Shown piece after piece: positions 26,101-26,648 of a DNA stretch of 26,648 nucleotides (within the stretch, counting starts at the first letter, position 1; each line of letters opens with the position of its first letter). The stretch comes from Apostichopus parvimensis (taxonomy: Eukaryota; Echinodermata; Holothuroidea; Aspidochirotida; Stichopodidae): assembly GCA_000934455.1 (NCBI GenBank), contig KN889295.1, positions 12,048 to 38,695 on the forward strand. Reading direction: 5' to 3'. Under the pieces are notes generated by a model that had not been told where the DNA came from, searched no databases, and was given only the letters and a program-made list of their open reading frames with translations. Both the position numbers and the translations under genes were made by a program.

Positions 26101-26118
26101 CGATACAAGAGGAGGGCA
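5049..26118 (-). CDS. DLEC1: DLEC1 / CFAP81 orthologue, ciliary axoneme protein (3' part, 21 coding exons)
   Basis: The - strand exons listed below join to 1,323 codons with no stop or frameshift, ending at TAA 5051-5049. Identity rests on motifs shared in order with vertebrate DLEC1: DCGYCLTGG...GRFCVMP, ITFSP...CDNC, DITAQHHVKF, HPYAVIVPGQ, NQTLLPAKFDW, CDMWGSYLDNLICT, VRFGTHVCG, CVGYALGYVSL and the C-terminal GQGSYDNRYEALVNI. Vertebrate DLEC1 is about 1,750 residues, so roughly the first quarter lies off the right edge. The protein is a string of Ig-like MSP/ASH-type beta-sandwich modules; no membrane segment or catalytic motif is seen. Family knowledge: DLEC1 was described as deleted in lung and oesophageal cancer, and as CFAP81/FAP81 it is tied to motile cilia and the axonemal central apparatus. 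All 20 introns are GT-AG, 223-1,606 bp. The promoter is outside the window. Confidence 0.93.
5310..5500. repeat. Low-complexity (TTCAAATTTCAGA)n and poly-T tract in the last DLEC1 intron
   Basis: Repeated TTCAAATTTCAGATTCAGA-like units, then runs of T and TTCAAATTC. The rest of the intron (5173-6108) is AT-rich, with a short TA repeat at 6080-6093. An open frame over this tract (5235-5534) has only F/Q/S/N/K composition and is not a gene. Confidence 0.8.
6109..6229 (-). CDS. DLEC1: DLEC1 exon 20 of the window
   Basis: Acceptor TTTGTTACAG, donor GCTAG/GTAAGT. Two bases, 39 codons, two bases. FSISPAVGYLEAHVTH then AILKIFFTA matches the DLEC1 FRVSPNSGLLEA and LQVFFTAR strands. Confidence 0.92.
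6758..6992 (+). mobile_element. Possible hAT element terminus and decayed body
   Basis: Starts CAGGGATGTGCCCACGCTGG, the form of a hAT terminal repeat, then repeated GCCCAGCACT words, ending by a perfect 9-bp-arm hairpin at 6972-6992 (CCCTAGGCC-CGA-GGCCTAGGG). The matching opposite terminus is not found in the window. It lies in the intron 6230-7163. Confidence 0.4.
7164..7326 (-). CDS. DLEC1: DLEC1 exon 19 of the window
   Basis: Acceptor CTTTTGTGTAG, donor CTCAAG/GTAACA. Fifty-four codons plus one base. It encodes KLPLYAVVTLPSLVITPELL, then DFGICLVGQQRSLEVTVTN and FWKAFL, matching DLEC1 VDFGTCFVSQQR and YWTML. Confidence 0.93.
7550..7726 (-). CDS. DLEC1: DLEC1 exon 18 of the window
   Basis: Acceptor TTTTACATAATAG, donor ATTCAG/GTAACT. 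Fifty-nine codons, phase 0. ISVAFKLTLDLITTALESLK, an acidic linker, then RRLHIRRNLDICYNNGTIQ, parallel to DLEC1 VNVSFSLSLELL and LLLEYTNQTTQ. A second AG two codons downstream (ATCAG/TG) would put a stop in frame and is rejected. Confidence 0.9.
7900..8171 (+). mobile_element. GATCC-type short element, copy 1 (intron)
   Basis: GGGCAGATCCAGGGTTCTAA at the left, then GGGGTGTGGTCCC; G-rich GGGGGTGGGGTGGAGGGGGG and GATCCCCCACA at the right. The left end resembles the right end of the element at 24455-24784 in reverse complement (GGGCATCAGATCCAGGATT, then GGAGGTGTGGTCC). Non-coding. The right boundary is uncertain. It lies in intron 7727-8226. Confidence 0.45.
8227..8533 (-). CDS. DLEC1: DLEC1 exon 17 of the window
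   Basis: Acceptor GCTTAATTTACAG, donor TGGAG/GTATGT. One base plus 102 codons. ATLTNATQTPLKFQLKAPEP then FFLANLD forms the start of a repeat; a basic linker (KRPGESRTKRR) follows, then VTLPSQKNVE. Confidence 0.92.
8534..9035 (-). other. DLEC1 intron, AT-rich
   Basis: No repeat or gene recognised, apart from an A-rich run of AAAACAAAAACAAAATT type near 8869-8900. Confidence 0.5.
9036..9256 (-). CDS. DLEC1: DLEC1 exon 16 of the window
   Basis: Acceptor TTTCTTTTTGCAG, donor GCCAT/GTGAGT. Seventy-three codons plus two bases. It encodes SIVTYFTPD, then VTDCVGYALGYVSLADE and PLRLDFTANMKPA, matching DLEC1 ECTGYALGFMSL and GPLKLDL. Confidence 0.93.
9460..9983 (-). repeat. Tandem repeat (47/94-bp) carrying copies of the exon-15 end and splice donor
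   Basis: TTACCAGTTGAC occurs at 9649, 9793, 9886 and, as the true exon junction, 9980; spacings are 144, 93 and 94 bp. The unit is made of two similar ~47-bp halves (one with CTTACCAGTTGACTTTTATT, one with CTTATCAGCTGACATCTGAA). Copies become more diverged toward 9460. The copy at 9797-9826 matches the last 30 coding bases of the exon almost exactly. Confidence 0.85.
9984..10345 (-). CDS. DLEC1: DLEC1 exon 15 of the window (longest)
   Basis: Acceptor CTCTGCTTGCTCAG, donor CAACTG/GTAAGA. Two bases plus 120 codons. It starts LRVDWNLFNLQ, runs through NIGNPFPLLDENGREIEPAE and an acidic linker, and ends KLVTVILAEHEGNPADGPFS then VNKSQL, aligned with DLEC1 ILQAHEGVPSG. The last 30 bases and the donor are copied into the neighbouring intron repeat. 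Confidence 0.93.
10750..10924 (-). CDS. DLEC1: DLEC1 exon 14 of the window
   Basis: Acceptor CTTCTTTCTTTAAG, donor CATATG/GTTAGT. Fifty-eight codons plus one base. It encodes MVIPVKATVIGCPLKF, then VVRFGTHVCGVPAVQRPLKV and INNSPYG, matching DLEC1 VGCP and MRFGTQVSGG. Confidence 0.93.
10925..11753 (-). other. DLEC1 intron, first part
   Basis: Mostly AT-rich. It contains copy 1 of a diverged repeat (11283-11405) and a short TTGTTAC-type simple repeat at 11700-11740. No coding sequence is seen. Confidence 0.5.
11283..11405 (+). repeat. Diverged interspersed repeat, copy 1
   Basis: Shares the order GGTACCAATAATGA, CACC-TTT-AAAATT, TTTTACTATG, CAAC, GCTAGAAGTCTCTTA and TTTTTAAA with 12347-12470. 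Family unknown. Confidence 0.5.
11754..11982 (+). mobile_element. tRNA-derived SINE
   Basis: A tRNA-like head has an A box TTAGCTCAGTGG at 11764-11775 and a B box GGTTCGAGTCA at 11808-11818, correct in order and spacing. The T-stem does not pair properly, so it is not a functional tRNA. A body of about 150 bp follows. ACATATC occurs at 11747-11753 and 11976-11982 as a candidate target-site duplication. It is antisense to DLEC1, inside an intron. Confidence 0.75.
12056..12278 (-). CDS. DLEC1: DLEC1 exon 13 of the window
   Basis: Acceptor AAATATTTTCAG, donor GTACG/GTAAGA. One base plus 74 codons. It encodes FIVEPAAGTLKPFETLTVQV, then CDMWGSYLDNLICT, which matches DLEC1 CANMWGEYWDNLICT closely. 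Confidence 0.93.
12347..12470 (+). repeat. Diverged interspersed repeat, copy 2
   Basis: ATACCAATTATGA, then GAAATTTCATGATTTTACCATG, and GTGCTAGCAAGTCTCTTAG parallel the segment at 11283-11405. It fills much of the short intron 12279-12547. Confidence 0.5.
12548..12760 (-). CDS. DLEC1: DLEC1 exon 12 of the window
   Basis: Acceptor GTTCATCATGACAG, donor AAAAG/GTCTAT, the weakest donor of the gene. One base, 70 codons, two bases. It encodes IAIDFGSEVEIGSSPSRFVH, then NHTAIEASYNISVEHF and a Pro/Ser/Arg-rich linker. The phases on both sides fit only this choice. Confidence 0.88.
12761..13946 (-). other. DLEC1 intron with a retroelement-like 3' tail
   Basis: AT-rich. TTTTAATTTTAATTTTAATA at 13089-13110 is followed by the GC-richer segment described separately. 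Nothing gene-like is seen from 13201 to 13946. Confidence 0.5.
13111..13200 (+). mobile_element. Possible LINE/SINE 3' tail ending in (ATT)n
   Basis: GCACCCTTCCGGGTGGACAT, then GAGCGTGTTATAAATCACC and (ATT)n at about 13184-13199. A tail of the type GCG-TATAAAT followed by ATT repeats resembles the 3' ends of L2/CR1-like elements and SINEs using them. Class assignment is tentative. Confidence 0.4.
13947..14185 (-). CDS. DLEC1: DLEC1 exon 11 of the window
   Basis: Acceptor CTCTACCTTCCAG, donor CAAAG/GTAATG. Seventy-nine codons plus two bases. MTFEPSSGDLKPHEELKIMV, then LLVPCKVEGMGQPVVLSVSG; the GMGQP/GMKKP turn and SG-E-x-KGL end are shared with DLEC1. Confidence 0.92.
14354..14412 (+). repeat. 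(GAT/GAC)n microsatellite
   Basis: Imperfect trinucleotide run GATGATATTGATGATGACGA and following, in intron 14186-15501. Confidence 0.85.
14434..14800 (+). repeat. Interspersed repeat, uninterrupted copy
   Basis: Landmarks in order: ATGTTAATTCCATTG, TAATAACTC, GCATGTTCT, GAGGCCATAAAAATCTT, TTTTGTGTT, CAGATGTTT, CCTGGACTGATAGCGGTAT, CTATAACGCATC, TTGTGCC. The same landmarks occur at 20410-20779 and continue at 21282. Confidence 0.65.
14801..15501 (-). other. DLEC1 intron remainder
   Basis: AT-rich sequence with no recognised repeat, RNA gene or coding segment. Confidence 0.5.
15502..15655 (-). CDS. DLEC1: DLEC1 exon 10 of the window
   Basis: Acceptor CTCTCTTTTTTTCAG, donor CAAAAG/GTCAGT. 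One base plus 51 codons. It encodes EVYRGVPTQHQVVLINQTLL followed by PAKFDW, a near-diagnostic match to the DLEC1 NGTLLPTQFHW segment. Confidence 0.93.
15676..16003 (+). repeat. Recent 165-bp tandem duplication
   Basis: GTTTAAGATTAAAGGAAGAC starts at 15676 and again at 15841. The two copies differ at only a few positions over about 160 bp and both end CTATGGCTCCATCGCAATGT. They fill most of the intron 15656-16054 without touching either exon. Confidence 0.9.
16055..16197 (-). CDS. DLEC1: DLEC1 exon 9 of the window
   Basis: Acceptor TTTGATTGCGCAG, donor AGACTG/GTAAAA. Forty-seven codons plus two bases. GELGPLASETIPVTFRPLSC and VIECIVEDGTD finish the repeat begun in the preceding exon. Confidence 0.9.
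16267..16497 (+). repeat. 230-bp polypurine tract (polypyrimidine in the DLEC1 transcript)
   Basis: Almost only A and G on the + strand, with AGGAGG, GGGGAAG and GAGGGGGAG words and few interruptions. It lies in intron 16198-16621, about 70 bp upstream of the acceptor at 16198-16199. The Pro/Ser/Phe/Leu open frames on the opposite strand are composition artefacts. Confidence 0.9.
16622..16786 (-). CDS. DLEC1: DLEC1 exon 8 of the window
   Basis: Acceptor CTTTGTCTTAG, donor GGAGAG/GTATGA. Fifty-five codons, phase 0. It starts GPAIVIDTPSIDFGLIQFEN and continues LAIRNESQVAAKYRI, the start of the next repeat (hydrophobic-x-DFG-L pattern followed by an N-x-S strand). Confidence 0.92.
16811..17092 (+). 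repeat. Four-copy 69-71-bp tandem repeat
   Basis: Units begin AAATTAA(A/C)AAGTA at 16811, 16880, 16951 and 17022, each with TTTCACATTCAATAGG-AGTC and TATAAATAGAC-type text. It starts about 25 bp upstream of exon 8's 5' end on the - strand. Confidence 0.9.
17093..17798 (-). other. DLEC1 intron remainder with a TA-rich microsatellite
   Basis: A run of ATGTATATATG type at 17681-17728. CCTTCCCC-type pyrimidine runs at 17270-17294. No gene recognised. Confidence 0.5.
17799..18023 (-). CDS. DLEC1: DLEC1 exon 7 of the window
   Basis: Acceptor TTTCCTTCTCAG, donor GTGAAG/GTACAT. Exactly 75 codons, phase 0. It encodes FFKWETLSDCDIVEIQPTQG, then ETVLCHIENQTAPVFLKLQA, one complete MSP-like repeat aligning with the DLEC1 SDCHIIEVEP segment. 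Confidence 0.93.
18058..18450 (+). repeat. Local direct repeats in a short intron
   Basis: GAAGTCGAGATTCGGGGCTT near 18061 recurs as GAAGTCAAGATTCAGGGCTT near 18223. GAGGTCTTAATTGAAGTGAT near 18318 recurs as TAGGTCTTACTTGAAGTGAT near 18391, period 73 bp. Confidence 0.7.
18580..18843 (-). CDS. DLEC1: DLEC1 exon 6 of the window
   Basis: Acceptor CCGTTTTTGACAG, donor TTAATG/GTAAGA. Exactly 88 codons. After SVLHLILEDIP comes a Ser/Thr-rich linker of about 30 residues, then ALELEVRGECEEFNIVVHPY and AVIVPGQ. The linker sits where vertebrate DLEC1 also has a Ser-rich, poorly conserved stretch. Confidence 0.92.
18844..19888 (-). other. DLEC1 intron with a C-rich run
   Basis: CCCCTCCCCCATTCCCCCCC and following at 19052-19095. 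The 115-codon + strand open frame at 19617-19964 overlaps exon 5 in antisense and is not supported. Confidence 0.5.
19889..20102 (-). CDS. DLEC1: DLEC1 exon 5 of the window
   Basis: Acceptor CTTTCCCTTTTCAG, donor CCCGCG/GTACGT. One base plus 71 codons. It encodes NVQLPYFWQCYRP, an acidic low-complexity linker, then FHINPDRGTLAPGGKTKATV and CFAPPA, the usual end of an MSP-like module. Confidence 0.92.
20410..20779 (+). repeat. Interspersed repeat, second copy (left part, interrupted)
   Basis: Carries CATGTTAATCCATTG, TAATAACTCC, ACATGTTCT, GAGGCCATAAAAGTCTT, CAGATGTTT and CCTGGACTGATAGCAGTGT in the same order as 14434-14800. It breaks off after CCCTATACAA at the element starting at 20780 and resumes at 21282. 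Confidence 0.65.
20780..21281. mobile_element. hAT-like non-autonomous element nested in the interspersed repeat
   Basis: Starts CAGGGTTTCCCTAACTTTTT with CCACGAACCCCC, and ends ACGCACCCCCGGGGGTTCAT then GCACCCCAG. The CAGGGTTCCC-A-C-TTTTT plus GAACCCC pattern is typical of hAT termini. TACAAC flanks it on both sides (end of CTATACAAC; start at 21282), a possible part of an 8-bp target duplication. About 500 bp, non-coding. Confidence 0.6.
21282..21345 (+). repeat. Interspersed repeat, second copy (right part)
   Basis: TACAACATATC through AAATCTGTGCC corresponds to TATAACGCATC through TTTTTTGTGCC near 14747-14777 in the uninterrupted copy. Confidence 0.55.
21411..21573 (-). CDS. DLEC1: DLEC1 exon 4 of the window
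   Basis: Acceptor GTTCTCGTAG, donor ACGAC/GTGAGT. Two bases complete a Gly codon, then 53 codons plus two bases. SLGDLRDITAQHHVKFKPVN is a close match to the conserved DLEC1 GELTDLTAQH region. Confidence 0.92.
21574..22960 (-). other. DLEC1 intron with a G-rich block, otherwise AT-rich
   Basis: Apart from the G-rich block at 22057-22160, only T-rich and AT-rich text is seen. Small open frames at 22311-22582 are Phe/Leu-rich composition artefacts. Confidence 0.5.
22057..22160 (+). repeat. G-rich block with quadruplex-forming potential
   Basis: Repeats of GCAGGGAGGGGTG and GGGGTGGGGCAGGGAGGG over about 100 bp on the + strand, which is the DLEC1 template strand. Many G3-G5 runs with loops of 1-7 bases satisfy the usual quadruplex pattern. 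Confidence 0.8.
22961..23051 (-). CDS. DLEC1: DLEC1 exon 3 of the window
   Basis: Acceptor CCTCTTCTAG, donor AAAAG/GTAAGA. Thirty codons plus one base. It encodes ITFSPRSASVFEKTVTIVCD followed by NCHVKHF, a typical MSP-like strand pair (FSP, then a turn, then a CDNC strand). Confidence 0.9.
23052..24282 (-). other. DLEC1 intron, nothing gene-like
   Basis: C-runs at 23278-23291 and 23485-23499, the latter followed by an A-run. No repeat family, RNA gene or exon is recognised, and phases of the flanking exons leave no need for one. Confidence 0.5.
24283..24375 (-). CDS. DLEC1: DLEC1 exon 2 of the window
   Basis: Acceptor TTTCTTTCGGCAG, donor CTCTAT/GTAAGT. Exactly 31 codons, phase 0 on both sides. 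PPFLIQPAMFELQAGHAISL matches the DLEC1 segment that closes the Ig-like module after the DCGYC motif. Confidence 0.9.
24455..24784 (+). mobile_element. GATCC-type short element, copy 2
   Basis: Left end GGCATGGATCCAGGGGCTTG, right end in reverse complement GGGCATCAGATCCAGGATTT, an imperfect terminal inverted repeat. About 330 bp. Contains a G-run at 24687-24698 and no coding region. Located in the intron 24376-25981, shared with the minisatellite. Confidence 0.5.
24921..25783 (+). repeat. 31-bp minisatellite, 28 units
   Basis: The unit is GGATGTAGCAAATACATAGT AATAACACCTA (31 bp). From the first GGATG at 24921 to the last at 25763 the distance is 27 x 31 plus a single 5-bp insertion (CCTAGGCTAGG near 25754-25762). 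Variant units recur at multiples of 31: TCGTATGTTGC at 25260, 25446 and 25601. It is wholly intronic. Confidence 0.95.
25982..26118 (-). CDS. DLEC1: DLEC1 exon 1 of the window
   Basis: Acceptor CCTCAG before 26118, donor AAG/GTAGGG at 25981-25980. The first two bases complete a codon begun off-window; 45 codons follow. It encodes DCGYCLTGGDVTREF and GRFCVMPRDCWPATSFK, the strongest single match to DLEC1 and the anchor for the gene call. Confidence 0.93.
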
Positions 26119-26648
26119 CTGAGGATTTAACCATTAGGTCATTAATGTCAAAGGTCAACAAAATTACTACTACTAACTCTGTTAAAGCTCATGTTTACAT
26201 TACATGGAATCATTTATCAGGCTTCCCATAGTGAAATACTTTTCAAAATGGTCAAATTTTCTATTTATACAAATGCACTGAACAGAGCAATAATATTATT
26301 TTCAGTATTTCACAAGAAGCAAAAATTTAGTAACCTCAACATTGCATCACCAAATGTGAACACTGAAATCATTTTATTCCCTGCATTAAACAGCATGTAT
26401 CGAGATCAAGAAAATTTGCTCCTGCATGTGTCCAAATAATGTTCTGATCAAGAACACTGTTAGTAAATAAAGGCAGGATATGGTGTTAATGTATCCACTT
26501 GGATTTTAAATTCGGGTGATCTCTACAAAACGACCGTTATGTTGGTAAAAAAACAAAGAGTATATTTTCATGAACTTTGTGATTATTTTGTACATACAAG
26601 TGCTAAAACAAGACAGTCATGATAGGATTGGTTTGACTGTGTTTATTA
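26119..26648 (-). other. Partial upstream intron of DLEC1
   Basis: No - strand segment matching the DLEC1 region upstream of DCGYC is seen. The sequence is AT-rich, and the + strand open frames at 25983-26439 are not supported. The next exon lies beyond the right edge. Confidence 0.6.

Noticed and set aside
5049-26118. Assignment to HYDIN, CFAP74 or CFAP47 instead of DLEC1
   Set aside because: All share MSP/ASH-type modules, but the DCGYC...GRFC-MP, MWG-Y-DNLICT and C-terminal GQGSYD-RY motifs in this order point to DLEC1.

Overview
This is an intron-rich, AT-rich animal nuclear window with no prokaryotic or viral gene content. Repeat types (tRNA-derived SINE, hAT-type relics, several families of short non-autonomous DNA elements, minisatellites) and the long-intron ciliary gene fit a marine invertebrate. 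An echinoderm, perhaps a sea cucumber, is my best guess, but the species cannot be fixed from this sequence alone.

Two genes lie tail to tail. (1) On the + strand, positions 1-161 and 1160-1206 are the last two coding exons of a type-B carboxylesterase/cholinesterase-family gene; its body is off the left edge. (2) On the - strand, 26118 down to 5049 is the 3' three quarters of DLEC1 (also called CFAP81), a ciliary axoneme protein built of Ig-like MSP/ASH-type beta-sandwich repeats. I could place 21 coding exons, all with GT-AG introns and matching phases, giving 1,323 codons without a stop or frameshift. The 5' part, about a quarter of the protein, and the promoter lie beyond 26648. The DLEC1 stop codon overlaps an AATAAA signal, so the 3' UTR may be extremely short.

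Between the genes (1207-5044) is a repeat-rich spacer: a frameshifted hAT-type transposase relic at 2313-3013 split by a short inverted-repeat element, a second copy of that element at 2027-2170, and a 166-bp nearly perfect palindrome (4472-4637) with a half-related copy just after it.

The DLEC1 introns hold most of the remaining structure: a 94-bp tandem repeat that amplifies the end of a coding exon together with its splice donor (9460-9983), a tRNA-derived SINE (11754-11982), a recent 165-bp tandem duplication (15676-16003), a 230-bp polypurine block (16267-16497), a 71-bp tandem array (16811-17092), two copies of an older interspersed repeat of which one carries a nested element (14434-14800 and 20410-21345), a G-rich block (22057-22160), and a 31-bp minisatellite of 28 units (24921-25783).

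I found no evidence of a new multi-gene system. The most unusual points are the splice-donor-bearing tandem repeat, the stop/polyadenylation-signal overlap, and the nested elements whose empty sites can be read by comparing copies within the window.
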